A stretch of DNA of 64,000 bases, from contig CP139021.1 of NCBI GenBank assembly GCA_034044135.1, positions 5,719,635-5,783,634 on the forward strand, given 5' to 3'. The notes below the pieces were generated by a model. It did not search any database, was not told the DNA's origin, and saw only the letters and a program-made list of their open reading frames with translations. This DNA is from Flammeovirgaceae bacterium SG7u.111. Lineage in GTDB: Bacteria > Bacteroidota > Bacteroidia > Cytophagales > Flammeovirgaceae. The translations under genes were made by a program, and so were the position numbers. Positions 17,868 through 27,236 of this stretch are shown here, in pieces; the stretch's first letter is position 1; every line of letters starts with the position of its first letter.

Positions 17868-18743
17868 CTACCTAAAAAACTGCACCAAAAAGCACCAAAG
17901 AAAGAAGGTGTTAAAGCAAATAGCTGAGATGAAATTTAGACGCATGGTGGAACGGAAATCAGCATTTTTTTCATCTTTCAATACGCTAAAAAACCAGCGA
18001 AAAAAATACAGCAGCACAGGCGAGGCACAGCCCAAAAGCGCCAGCGCATGGTAGGTAGTTTGGAAGCTGAAGTAGTAAGTGAAAAAGCCCGCCATGGCTA
18101 CCCCAAAAAACAGCATGGTGAACACAAATGTCCCACGGATTCCGAGTAGCCTACTGAGGGTCAGGTCACCTCTTTTCCCATCTTCTTCGTGTTGGTAAAT
18201 CTGGGTCATGGGGTACGAACCCAGTAGCATCATGGAGCTTAAAATAGCAGGGAACAAAATTTCCCACCTCCACACCGAAGCAAGACTTTCCTCACCTATT
18301 CCTTCTTGCACCACCATAAAAATGAAAAAACCTTGGAAACTCCCCACCACCAGCCAACTGGCAATTGGGTACTTTTTTAACCTGATTTTATCGTAACTAT
18401 AGGCTTTGGAAATAAGCCCGTAAAGAAACATGGCAAGGGCAAAAAGCGGGCTCACGAACCAGCCTAAAAGGATTGCCAAACCATCGAAAAGGATCGCTGC
18501 GTTCCAAAGGCTTTTATCTACCAGTGGTGGTTTTTCCAAGCCACCGATGCTGCCTTCGTCTTTGTCGTAGTAAGAATTGTAGCCATTGCTAGCGGGGTAT
18601 AAAAACAAATGGATGGCTAAAAAAGCCAAGGCTATATCCAGCCAATCAAAACTCTGCGACACGCTGATGGAAAAAAGAAAAACAGGCATCAGGAAAAAGG
18701 AAAATGGAATGCGGAGATGAAGAAGTGTCGATTTGCTAAGCAT
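17868..18743 (-). CDS. UbiA-family prenyltransferase
   Basis: The start at 18743 (M-L-S-K-S-T) fits a UbiA N-terminus better than the in-frame ATG at 18785, giving 291 residues. There are about eight to nine membrane helices. The first Asp-rich loop is N-x-Y-N-S-Y-Y-D-K-D-E-G (near residue 75), the second is H-E-E-D-G-K-R-G-D (near 190); these bind Mg and prenyl diphosphate. The family attaches prenyl chains to aromatic or other acceptors (quinones, heme O, carotenoid or lipid precursors). No quinone gene lies nearby, so the acceptor is unknown. Cytoplasmic-membrane protein, apparently monocistronic. Confidence 0.85.
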   Translation of the reverse strand: MLSKSTLLHLRIPFSFFLMPVFLFSISVSQSFDWLDIALAFLAIHLFLYPASNGYNSYYDKDEGSIGGLEKPPLVDKSLWNAAILFDGLAILLGWFVSPLFALAMFLYGLISKAYSYDKIRLKKYPIASWLVVGSFQGFFIFMVVQEGIGEESLASVWRWEILFPAILSSMMLLGSYPMTQIYQHEEDGKRGDLTLSRLLGIRGTFVFTMLFFGVAMAGFFTYYFSFQTTYHALALLGCASPVLLYFFRWFFSVLKDEKNADFRSTMRLNFISAICFNTFFLWCFLVQFFR

Positions 18744-19083
18744 TTTTGCTTTTATATGTAAGTCTTTGATCAAAAATAAGTACAACCTATTGTTTCATGA
18801 AGCATTGATTACCAACACCTAGTTCTTTGCTTAAAAAGCACTGGTGCTTAGTAGAAAAAATCACAAGTGATTTCCTAACCTCAAAACCCAGCGAGATGTT
18901 TGTTAGGAGTCTGTTTAAAAATTTAATCGTACCTCAATAAATCACAACATCCCTTATCTTTGGGAATAATTTCTGATGAAAAACAAACCAAAGGTGTTAA
19001 ATTGTCATTTATACCAAAGAATAGTGTTCGATCATTTTGGCAAACAGATTGAGCAAACAATTGTATGCACACACTACTAAAGT
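18744..19083. other. Divergent intergenic region with two short palindromes
   Basis: This region lies between the divergent UbiA and TPR genes. It holds two 14-base palindromes, AAGCACTGGTGCTT (18836-18849) and AATCACAAGTGATT (18859-18872), centres 23 bases apart. Each has 6-base arms and a 2-base centre. They could be paired operator sites; nothing else was recognised. Confidence 0.4.
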
Positions 19084-20289
19084 ATGAAAAAAAACTTTTT
19101 GCTCGCTCTCTTTTTGATGATACTGGCTTGCTCTTCACTGAAAGCGCAGCGGTTGCCAAGTCTTGATAGCGTAAAAACGCTCCTTACCAACATGACCCTC
19201 CAGATCGAGATCACGTCTGGGGTTGACGACTTATATAATTTCAAATTTGCGCGTGCAGAAAGCCAATTCCACTGGATAAGAAGGGCGTACCCCGAGCATC
19301 CTCTCCCCTATTTCTTGCTCGGGCTTTCCAACTGGTGGAAGATCGCCCCCAATGTAAATAAATACGCATATGATGATGTTTTCTTTGCCTACATGGATTC
19401 TTCCATCATGTATGCCGAAGAGATGTTCGATGAAGATGAAACCAACTTAGAAGCCCCATTTTTCTTGGCAGCGGCCTATGCGTTCAAAGCCCGATTGTAC
19501 TCCGAAAGGAGCAACTGGACCAAGGCGACTTTTGCAGGAAAAAATGCCCTCAAATACCTAGAATACAGCAAAGCACATAGTGAACTCAGCCCCGAGCTGC
19601 TCTTTGGCGATGCGCTGTACAATTACTTTTCCGTCTGGATTCCCGAAAACTATCCTATCCTCAAGCCTATCCTCATGTTTTTTGACAAGGGGGATAAAGA
19701 ACTGGGGATTGAGCAACTGGAAACGGTGGTAAAGGAAGCTTTTTACGCAAAAGTAGAAGCCCAATATTTCCTCATGAGGATCTATTCTTTTGAAAAATCC
19801 CACATGCGCAAAGCGCTAGGACTAGCTGAATACCTTCACATGAAGTACCCAGACAACCCATATTTCCACAGGTATTATGCTCGTTCGCTCTATTCGGTGG
19901 GCAACTTCGAAAAGCTCGCCAAAGTATCGCAAGACATCCTCAACAAAATTGATAGCGGAATGGTAGGCTACGAAGAAATAAGCGGAAGGTATGCCGGCTT
20001 CTACCTAGGCGACTATTACCGAAGAGTGGAACACAACGATAAACTTTCGAGGAATTATTACCTTCGAGCGGTCAATTTTTCCGAACAATTAAAAGCGTTT
20101 GATTCGGGGTACTATTTGTATTCCCTTTCCAACTTAGGGAAAATTGCTATAGAGCTAGAAGAAATGGACGAGGCAAAAATCTACTATGATAAGATTTTGG
20201 AGCATGCCGAACGAAAGCACCCCGCCTACAAATCCGCAAAGGAGTTCAAAAAAGAATATAAACGATACCAGAAGGATAAAAGTAGTTGA
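19084..20289 (+). CDS. Secreted TPR-type helical repeat protein
   Basis: This 401-residue protein has a signal peptide with a Cys at position 16 (I-L-A-C-S) that could be a lipobox; the alternative cleavage is after K-A-Q. The rest is helical repeats: an early Y-N-F-K-F-A-R-A-E-S-Q-F unit, many A-x-Y-A-F-K-A-R-L-Type helices and a late I-Y-Y-D-K-I-L-E unit, resembling the outer-membrane TTC39/IML2-like solenoid proteins conserved in Bacteroidota. No catalytic motif was seen. Likely a protein-interaction scaffold in the periplasm or at the outer membrane. Confidence 0.75.
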   Translation: MKKNFLLALFLMILACSSLKAQRLPSLDSVKTLLTNMTLQIEITSGVDDLYNFKFARAESQFHWIRRAYPEHPLPYFLLGLSNWWKIAPNVNKYAYDDVFFAYMDSSIMYAEEMFDEDETNLEAPFFLAAAYAFKARLYSERSNWTKATFAGKNALKYLEYSKAHSELSPELLFGDALYNYFSVWIPENYPILKPILMFFDKGDKELGIEQLETVVKEAFYAKVEAQYFLMRIYSFEKSHMRKALGLAEYLHMKYPDNPYFHRYYARSLYSVGNFEKLAKVSQDILNKIDSGMVGYEEISGRYAGFYLGDYYRRVEHNDKLSRNYYLRAVNFSEQLKAFDSGYYLYSLSNLGKIAIELEEMDEAKIYYDKILEHAERKHPAYKSAKEFKKEYKRYQKDKSS

Positions 20290-20318
20290 AAAAGAGAGGC
20301 TGATAACTTTCCCTTTGT

Positions 20319-21710
20319 TCAATTACACACCTTTTGGGCATATGCCAAAATAGCTTGAAAATAGGTTTCGGCTACTTCTTCAATTCTTTTGGATGGCTTG
20401 GGATCTCCGTTTTCTAAGCTGGTTTGGCTCAGGGCCAGGTACTCTCTCCTATTATCTTGAAAAAGACCCTCTCCATAGCACATGGGGCTATTTATAAGCC
20501 TTGTAAGTGCCAAATTCCGAGCATATACGCCTGGCTCTCCTGCTGCTATACAACTCGTCCCCAAGTACCTCACCGTACGCTCATCTCCGGAAGGGATGCC
20601 CAGCTCAGCATCGTACCGCTGGCAAACTTCATTGGAAAATAGCACCGACCTTTTTAAGCCCTCGGAAAGTAATAAGCGCAAAAATGCCAACCTAGCTTCG
20701 GGCTTTTCCAACTCCCCTTCCATAAAGCTGCCCGGCACGAAAGCCATGCTGTAGTTCAGCTTGCTTGGCGTCATGTTTCCCTCATCGTCTCGGTGATGCA
20801 AGAAGTTTTCCTCATCTACATTGTAATGGACTATAAGCGTGAGGTCAGGGGCAAATGCGTTGATCCGACGAGCCCGCTCCATAAATTCGTAGTGCTTAAA
20901 AAACCTGTGGAACACATTCTTTTTATCCGTTTTCCGAAGAAAGCGGGCTTGTTTTTTATCAATTTCATCGGTGGCAAGGGCTTTTTTGATGGCAAGATCG
21001 AGGCTATCGGCTAGCCACGTATCGTAATCCATCCCAAAAGAAGTAATGCCCGGCTCGCTGCGGGTAAGCATCACCGTTGCGCCTAGCTCTTCCAGCTTTT
21101 CTCTCAACAACAGCACCGTCACCAAGTTCAAGTTGCCCTCATTGAATTTTATGATATCCCCACTTGGCTCTTTTATCTTCACAAACTTCCCTTCAAGCTC
21201 TGCCATTTCTTGGCTGCCACCCATATGCCCGGGGTCTAGGGCTATTTTCCATCCGCTAAGCAGGCCATCTTTCGTTTCTTTTTCAGGTTCGAGCGTATCT
21301 ATTTCCAAGCCCATTTCCCCAAAAGTCAGCAAGCCCTTTTTCTTATAAACCCCTAGTACTTCTTCGGGGGACATCTCTTCAAACAGCTTCAAAAACTCTT
21401 TCCTTTCCGAAAAGAAAACTTTGCATTCTCGCTTGTTTTGGGTCTTTGCCCAAGGACTATTGAACATACTAATCCCATCTTCCTCTATGCTAAACCACTC
21501 TTCTAACCGCTGGTCTTTTAGCATCAGACGGAGCTTTTCTTGGTAGGTAAAATCAGTGAATTTTTCCATGGGGATGAGTGGCGTTGCCATTTTTCGGATA
21601 GGTTCGGGCTTAAATTTGGTTTCGTAGGAGAAGAAGGTGGAAAACCAAAAAAGTGTGCCAAGGAAAAGTATAATACCTAAATAGGTTAATGCTCGACGGA
21701 AGATGTACAT
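20319..21710 (-). CDS. N-acetylmuramoyl-L-alanine amidase (Amidase_3)
   Basis: This 463-residue protein has an N-terminal membrane anchor (about 8-27). The Amidase_3 catalytic domain begins near residue 150 with A-L-D-P-G-H-M-G-G (first zinc His), continues with the F-N-E-G-N-L-N-L segment (Glu ligand), and carries the later zinc His in L-I-V-H-Y-N-V. These enzymes cut the amide bond between muramic acid and the stem peptide of peptidoglycan. The domain is longer than in classical AmiA/B/C and holds a long insert (about 230-290) with Lys-rich helices. It starts 2 bases after the TrmH-family gene's stop and is probably translationally coupled. Confidence 0.88.
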   Translation of the reverse strand: MYIFRRALTYLGIILFLGTLFWFSTFFSYETKFKPEPIRKMATPLIPMEKFTDFTYQEKLRLMLKDQRLEEWFSIEEDGISMFNSPWAKTQNKRECKVFFSERKEFLKLFEEMSPEEVLGVYKKKGLLTFGEMGLEIDTLEPEKETKDGLLSGWKIALDPGHMGGSQEMAELEGKFVKIKEPSGDIIKFNEGNLNLVTVLLLREKLEELGATVMLTRSEPGITSFGMDYDTWLADSLDLAIKKALATDEIDKKQARFLRKTDKKNVFHRFFKHYEFMERARRINAFAPDLTLIVHYNVDEENFLHHRDDEGNMTPSKLNYSMAFVPGSFMEGELEKPEARLAFLRLLLSEGLKRSVLFSNEVCQRYDAELGIPSGDERTVRYLGTSCIAAGEPGVYARNLALTRLINSPMCYGEGLFQDNRREYLALSQTSLENGDPKPSKRIEEVAETYFQAILAYAQKVCN

Positions 21711-21712
21711 GC

Positions 21713-22243
21713 TTAAGCGTTAGTTTTTGAAATATAATCCCAAAGAACAACGCCAACTGTTACCGAAACATTGAGTGAGTGCTTGGTTCCGAACTGAGGA
21801 ATTTCTACAAAAAAATCGCAGTCGCCCAAAGCTTCTTCCGACATCCCAAAGGCCTCGTTACCAAACACAAAAGCATATTTTTTATCAGTCTTGGGGGCAA
21901 AATCATTCAACTTTACCGTTTCGGTTACTTGCTCTACCCCTACCACTTCGTAGCCTTCTTTCTTCAACCGCTGCAGGGCAAGGTTTGTCCCTTCCTCGTA
22001 TTCCCAACTTACCGACTCAGTAGCCCCAAGGGCAGTTTTGTGGATTTCCCTATGCGGAGGGCGGGCGGTAATTCCGCAGAGCACCACCTTTTCCACATTG
22101 AACGCATCCGCCGTTCGGAAAGCAGAGCCTACATTATGCATGCTTCGCACATTATCAAGCACAATTGCTATCCCGTTTTTTTCTTGTTGTTTGAACCCTT
22201 CAATATCTACGCGGTTCAGCTCGTCCATTTCCAGTTTCCTCAT
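21713..22243 (-). CDS. TrmH/SpoU-family RNA 2'-O-methyltransferase
   Basis: This 176-residue protein is a minimal SPOUT methylase with the three family motifs: the N-V-R-S-M-H-N-V-G-S-A-F-R-T-A-D-A start (about 32-48), F-V-F-G-N-E-A-F-G-M-S (about 126-136), and I-P-Q-F-G-T-K-H-S-L-N-V-S-V near 150. The knotted C-terminal fold binds S-adenosylmethionine and methylates a ribose in tRNA or rRNA. It lacks the extra N-terminal RNA-binding domain of RlmB. It is the first gene of a two-gene operon with the amidase. Specific target not decidable. Confidence 0.9.
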   Translation of the reverse strand: MRKLEMDELNRVDIEGFKQQEKNGIAIVLDNVRSMHNVGSAFRTADAFNVEKVVLCGITARPPHREIHKTALGATESVSWEYEEGTNLALQRLKKEGYEVVGVEQVTETVKLNDFAPKTDKKYAFVFGNEAFGMSEEALGDCDFFVEIPQFGTKHSLNVSVTVGVVLWDYISKTNA

Positions 22244-22320
22244 TCTGTAAATCTATAAAAGGTTTAGAAGCATCTTTTCAAGTTTTACTACTATTTTGAT
22301 TTTGGAGGCTAGGCGGCAGC

Positions 22321-23958
22321 CTAAACAGCTTTCATAAATTCCTCCAAACTAGCATTACTTTCCAAATGCAACTTCTTTCGGATACGGTAACGTGCAGTAT
22401 GGACGCTTGCCTCAGTTATTCCCAATAACCTAGATATTTCTTTTCCCTTAAGACTTAACTTAATCAAAGCGCAAAATTTCAAATCGTTAACCGTGAGGTC
22501 TGGAAAATTTTCCTTTAGTCGCTTATAAAAACCTTCATGTATATTTACAAAACGTTTTTCAAACTCTTCCCATAAGTTCAGAGCCAATTGCCTTCGAGCA
22601 TGTTTCAACGACTTGGCTTCTACATCCTTTTTATCATTGATGTAAGCAACAAATTTATCCAGCAAGTCGTCTCGCTCCATTAGCTGTAGAGTGTAGGTCG
22701 CCAGTTCACGTTTTTTATAAGATAATTCTAACTGAGATACCTTTTCTTTCTCTTCGGCTCTTTCCCGTATCACTTTTTGCTCGCTTAACAATTTCGTTCT
22801 TTGCCTTCTATTCCAGTACAGCAAGCCTCCTATTATTAGGAAAGAGAGGATAATCAAAATGGCTATTCTTAAGCGTAAGTTTGCCTTTGTCTTATTGGCA
22901 AGCATTAAATTCATACCCAACAATTCCTTCTCTTTTTCTTCCAGCTTTTCTATGTGGCTATTCCTGATTTTTAATACCCCTTTATTGCGTTCGCTTGTTG
23001 TTTTTAAATATTTTTCGGTGTAATTATAGGCTTCTGTTTTATACTTATAAGCAAGGTCATACCTTTTTTTCCTACTGTATATTGAGGCTATCTGGTTCAA
23101 GACAAACGCTTGGTTATCCACCTTTTTTTGCAAGCGTTTTGTCAAATCTAAGCTTTTAAAAAGGTACTTCAGAGCAACCTCATCTTTGCCCAGTTGTGAA
23201 TAGATCTTCCCAATACTTGCACATACTAGGATCGAATTGCTGTAATAATTCGTAGTATTTGCTTCTGTGATTGAAACCACATCAAAGTGCTTGTCTAATG
23301 GCAGCAAAATATCCAACGCCTGGTCTAAACTATCCACAGCAGCAAGTACTGTTGCTTTTACCCGTAAAATATGAGCCGATTCACTGTAAGAGTAATCGTA
23401 AGTATCTACCAATAATAAACAGGTATCGAGGTAGTGCAAGGCAGTTTCGTAATTGCCCTTTCGCCTTTCTAGCTCCGCTACATTGGTATAAGAAAACACC
23501 AATGACTTATGGGTTATTTTTTTTTCTTTTATACACCTCAAAAGCAACTTGTGCGATTTCATTATGTAGTCAGTCCCTTCTTCTAAGTGCCCAAACTTGC
23601 AGTATAAATTCCCCAAGTTGCGAAAAATGAATGCTTCATCTGCAATTGAGCCTACTTTGTTGGATAAATGCAGAGCCTCTGTATAGTAGTTTAAGGCCTC
23701 GGGAATACTCATCTGACTATATTGAATATCACCCATTCGGCGCAAACATTTTATCTGACCAAGTGTATCATTACTTTCCCCGCATGCATGGTAAAGTTGC
23801 TGATAATATATAAAAGCTGAATTAGGTTGAACCCTATATAATGAGTCTGCAATTCGAAAGTCGGGTAGCTGGCTATTAGCTTTTGCCTCAAGTAAGCATG
23901 GAGGTAAACCATTTAGGCTAAAGAATGATATAATAAGGGTGCACAATTGCAACTTCAT
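22321..23958 (-). CDS. TPR regulator with transmembrane segment and LuxR-like HTH
   Basis: This 545-residue protein has a signal-like N-terminus. TPR units cover about residues 30-330 (for example A-L-N-Y-Y-T-E-A-L and A-L-K-Y-L-F-K-S-L). One membrane segment lies near 362-384 (I-L-I-I-L-S-F-L-I-I-G-G), then a coiled coil, then a C-terminal helix-turn-helix near 485-545 with T-V-N-D-L-K-F-C-A-L-I and G-I-T-E-A-S-V-H-T-A-R-Y-R-I-R-K-K-L. The layout (periplasmic TPR sensor, membrane pass, cytoplasmic HTH) is common in Bacteroidota one-component regulators, many beside carbohydrate loci. It is divergent from the beta-helix/GH16/sulfatase cluster and is its probable regulator, sensing a breakdown product; that is inference from position. 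Confidence 0.85.
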   Translation of the reverse strand: MKLQLCTLIISFFSLNGLPPCLLEAKANSQLPDFRIADSLYRVQPNSAFIYYQQLYHACGESNDTLGQIKCLRRMGDIQYSQMSIPEALNYYTEALHLSNKVGSIADEAFIFRNLGNLYCKFGHLEEGTDYIMKSHKLLLRCIKEKKITHKSLVFSYTNVAELERRKGNYETALHYLDTCLLLVDTYDYSYSESAHILRVKATVLAAVDSLDQALDILLPLDKHFDVVSITEANTTNYYSNSILVCASIGKIYSQLGKDEVALKYLFKSLDLTKRLQKKVDNQAFVLNQIASIYSRKKRYDLAYKYKTEAYNYTEKYLKTTSERNKGVLKIRNSHIEKLEEKEKELLGMNLMLANKTKANLRLRIAILIILSFLIIGGLLYWNRRQRTKLLSEQKVIRERAEEKEKVSQLELSYKKRELATYTLQLMERDDLLDKFVAYINDKKDVEAKSLKHARRQLALNLWEEFEKRFVNIHEGFYKRLKENFPDLTVNDLKFCALIKLSLKGKEISRLLGITEASVHTARYRIRKKLHLESNASLEEFMKAV

Positions 23959-24138
23959 TTTCGTAACAGTTTTATTTACAAGAACATAAGTACGAACAAA
24001 ATATACAAACCAACAAGTAAAATTGATGTTAGGCTGAGGGTAGATAAGTTCAATATTGAGGTCAAATTGAGATGCAATTTACATTTAATACGCCAGTTAG
24101 GCTGTTAATTTGTAGAACGTAAAAATTAAATATAGAAA
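23959..24138. promoter_or_regulatory. Regulator/beta-helix intergenic region with direct repeats
   Basis: The divergent gap carries a 9-base direct repeat GTTAGGCTG at 24028-24036 and 24096-24104, and ATTGAG twice at 24055-24060 and 24066-24071, one helical turn apart. TTAATTTG at 24104-24111 matches the -7 consensus at 7 of 8 positions and points toward the beta-helix gene. Operator function is proposed only. Confidence 0.4.
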
Positions 24139-27100
24139 ATGAATTATAAGTCTACCAGCTTTTTTTTAGCCCTACTATTATTACTCTCATCAGCGGTTTA
24201 TTCCCAGAGCGCATTCCACGTTTACTCAAACGAAATTCCTTGGAAAAATTCTGAAGTAATTAAAGAAGAAGGAAAAACCTACAGCATCGCAGAAGCTATT
24301 CAGAATGCTTCGGCAGGTGATTCTATTATTATCCACGAAGGAATTTATAGAGAAACACTCAAGGTTGACAAAGACAATTTGGTTATTGAAAATTACCAGA
24401 ATGAGTACGTACTGGTGACAGGATCTGAGGTAGTAACCAATTGGACAAAAGCCTCGGGTATGGCAGATGGAGTAATGGTCGCCGATATTTCAAGTTTTAC
24501 TATCGAGACCCCATATACCCAACTTTTTGCCAACGGTGTAAACCAGATGATGGCACGTCACCCAAATAACACAACTGGGGATATGATGGAGCCCATGGAC
24601 CTGAACAGCGGATATGCTTTGCTGAGCAATGTACATAAAGATGCAGGCGTAGGAGCTAACGGTTATGCAACCTTAGAGGGCACTACCCTCCCCGATGTAG
24701 ATTTAACAAATGGAATATTCAGGGGGACTACAGGCAAAATGCGCCACTATGTTTTCGGAAAAATTTCTGCCTCTTCGGGTAATTCTGTCACTTTTAAAGG
24801 AATGAATAATAGTATTTGGAAAGAGGAAGCCGCCATTAAGAACACGCAAATAAAATTCAGTTGGGGTTTTGTGATGCACAAAAATTTGATTGACGTGGCT
24901 GGCGAGTGGTATGCCGAAAACGAGAAGTTGTATTACCTGCCTGAGGAAGGAAAGAATATAGATTCTACCCGCATTGAAATTCAGGTTCGAGAAAGAGTAT
25001 TGGTACTCAATAATACTACAGGAGCGACAATAAAAGGGATCAACTTTATTGCGGGTAACACCGACATGCAAAATACAAATGGCGCTACCATCGAGGCATG
25101 CTCCATGCGGTACCTTCATCCTTTTTGGACACCCAACGGATATGGTCAAGGAGATACTGATAAAAAAGGGGTTTATCTCTCCAATAGTTCTGACAACATG
25201 TTTAAGGACAATTACATTGCACACTCTTGGGGCAACATGTTTGCCTTGCACGATGGGCAAAACAATAGCTTCCAGAATTGTATTATCAAAGATTTTGGCT
25301 GGGTGGGCGTATTTACATCAGGAATCCATATCAACGAAAGCGACAACACCAACATCAATAACTGCACGTTTGGCGATGCTGGCAGGTTCCAAGTAAGAGT
25401 AGATGGTGGCGATGCGAAAGTCAATATCATGGACTGCGATTTTTATGGCTCCATGCAAATGGGTGAAGATGCAGGGCCGATAGAAGCAACCAGCACTGGC
25501 AGAATCGGGACGATTGACATGAAAGGAAGTGTGATCGCTTACAACAAGGTTCATGATGTGATTGGAGTACCCATATCGAATGGAAACTATAATAAGGTGA
25601 AGGCAACTGCTTTTTACATGGAAGATGTGGAAAACTATACGGCACACCATAACCTTATTTACAATATCAAACACGATGCATACGACGGACCTCACGAAAT
25701 CACAAGAACGGGAGAGTTTTTGTACTTAGGGCCTCGTTACAATGCCATGCACAAGCCTGTTAAGTATTACAATAATACCATTTGGAATGTAGACGAAAAC
25801 ATTAGTATTTGGAATGTTCAGATCGACAATTGGGAAGAGTTGGGAATTACTCCACCAGATACTACTGGCTTGATAGAAAACGGCCACTTTGCCAACAACA
25901 TCTTCATGAATGGGCCTATCTATAAAATGAGTACTAATAGGCAAGTGCTGAACAGTAAAGGAGGTAAAATTGACTGGGCACAAAACCCTGAAGGAGGCAG
26001 CATTTCAACCTATGATTTTACTGAATATGTAGCCCACAGTGCCAAATGGGGGTATCATCTCAATCCAGAAAACAACCAGTTTTATGATTTTGCCGATGCT
26101 GATAAAAACTTTGCCGATACCGCAAACGGTGGCTTCAGTTTGCTAACCGCTTCGAGTTCAATTGGTGCAGGTGTAGCCTTGGGTGGAATTACTAGTTCGG
26201 CTATGCCAGACTGCGGAGCACTCGAAGGCGGAAACCGTGTCCTAAATGCCGGTGCAGTTCTGTCAGCTCCTGATTTTCAAGAAGAAGGAACGAACTTTAT
26301 ACCACCAACAGAGTGGGTTAAGTTGATCGATTTCAAAACAGAACTTCCTGATACCACCACTTTATTTGAATTTGATGTCCACTACAACACCTTCGAACAA
26401 AGAGATATTATTGTTGCTTTATATACTCCTGAGCCAGAAAATGTATTTGTAAACAACAGCAAGGTGACGGTCAGCAAAGGGAGCGATACAGTAACCGTTG
26501 CTTTCATGTTGGATTCACCACAGCCTGCTGCAAGCGATTACAAGGTATTGGCAGCACTGCGCCCTGTTGATGGAAATTGGCAGACGAACATTGCAGTCCA
26601 CACACTATATACCAATTTGGCAACTCCAAAACCCGAAACTGTCGATTTCAAGGGCTTACCTTCGGAAATGTACCCAACGGATAAAACCATTGCATTTGAT
26701 GTTGATTATGCCATTAACTCACAACGCAAATTACTCGTATCTCTAATATCCCCTTCCAATGAGACAGTTGCCCTCGATAGTGTTCTTTTGAAAGAAGAAG
26801 ATAACACGACTTCATTTACTCTTGAACTTACAGATACTTTATCGGAAAACTCTACCTACACTGTGAAGCTAGCGGTTCAATCTGTCAATGAATCTCCTGA
26901 ATATATAGTCGCTGAAGCCTCGAAACCAATAAAAGTATTGCCTAATCCTCCGTTGAGCCTTGGGTCTACAGAGGAATTAAAGCCTATCGTTTACCCTAAT
27001 CCAACGCAAGACATACTCAATATCCAAATCACCCAAAATAACTCTAGAAACCTTCAGGTGGAAATATATTCTACCACAGGCGTCCTGATGTACGCCGATA

Positions 27101-27210
27101 AAGTCACGCTCAATGCCACAAGTGCCCATATAAATACCGCAAACCTGCCAAATGGGGCTTATATATTGAGAATACAAGGATACCTGAATGTTATTTTTTC
27201 AAAAAATTAG
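24139..27210 (+). CDS. Right-handed beta-helix enzyme-like protein with T9SS sorting domain
   Basis: This 1023-residue protein has a signal peptide (1-22). Near residues 50-75 is an A-I-Q-N-A-S-A-G-D-S-I-I-I-H-E-G-I-Y-R motif typical of pectate-lyase-fold carbohydrate enzymes. A following Q-L-F-A-N-G-V-N-Q-M-M-A-R-H-P-N block resembles the GH141/GH120-like beta-helix group. Parallel beta-helix rungs run to about residue 560. Two immunoglobulin-like stretches follow (about 690-930). Residues about 955-1023 are a type A T9SS C-terminal domain (Y-P-N-P-T and N-L-P-N-G-A-Y-I-L-R-I). It should be secreted or surface-attached. Clustering with a GH16 enzyme and sulfatases suggests action on a sulfated algal galactan. 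Catalytic residues cannot be assigned. Confidence 0.8.
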   Translation: MNYKSTSFFLALLLLLSSAVYSQSAFHVYSNEIPWKNSEVIKEEGKTYSIAEAIQNASAGDSIIIHEGIYRETLKVDKDNLVIENYQNEYVLVTGSEVVTNWTKASGMADGVMVADISSFTIETPYTQLFANGVNQMMARHPNNTTGDMMEPMDLNSGYALLSNVHKDAGVGANGYATLEGTTLPDVDLTNGIFRGTTGKMRHYVFGKISASSGNSVTFKGMNNSIWKEEAAIKNTQIKFSWGFVMHKNLIDVAGEWYAENEKLYYLPEEGKNIDSTRIEIQVRERVLVLNNTTGATIKGINFIAGNTDMQNTNGATIEACSMRYLHPFWTPNGYGQGDTDKKGVYLSNSSDNMFKDNYIAHSWGNMFALHDGQNNSFQNCIIKDFGWVGVFTSGIHINESDNTNINNCTFGDAGRFQVRVDGGDAKVNIMDCDFYGSMQMGEDAGPIEATSTGRIGTIDMKGSVIAYNKVHDVIGVPISNGNYNKVKATAFYMEDVENYTAHHNLIYNIKHDAYDGPHEITRTGEFLYLGPRYNAMHKPVKYYNNTIWNVDENISIWNVQIDNWEELGITPPDTTGLIENGHFANNIFMNGPIYKMSTNRQVLNSKGGKIDWAQNPEGGSISTYDFTEYVAHSAKWGYHLNPENNQFYDFADADKNFADTANGGFSLLTASSSIGAGVALGGITSSAMPDCGALEGGNRVLNAGAVLSAPDFQEEGTNFIPPTEWVKLIDFKTELPDTTTLFEFDVHYNTFEQRDIIVALYTPEPENVFVNNSKVTVSKGSDTVTVAFMLDSPQPAASDYKVLAALRPVDGNWQTNIAVHTLYTNLATPKPETVDFKGLPSEMYPTDKTIAFDVDYAINSQRKLLVSLISPSNETVALDSVLLKEEDNTTSFTLELTDTLSENSTYTVKLAVQSVNESPEYIVAEASKPIKVLPNPPLSLGSTEELKPIVYPNPTQDILNIQITQNNSRNLQVEIYSTTGVLMYADKVTLNATSAHINTANLPNGAYILRIQGYLNVIFSKN

Positions 27211-27236
27211 CATCGAATAAATAGTAAAACAGGAAA

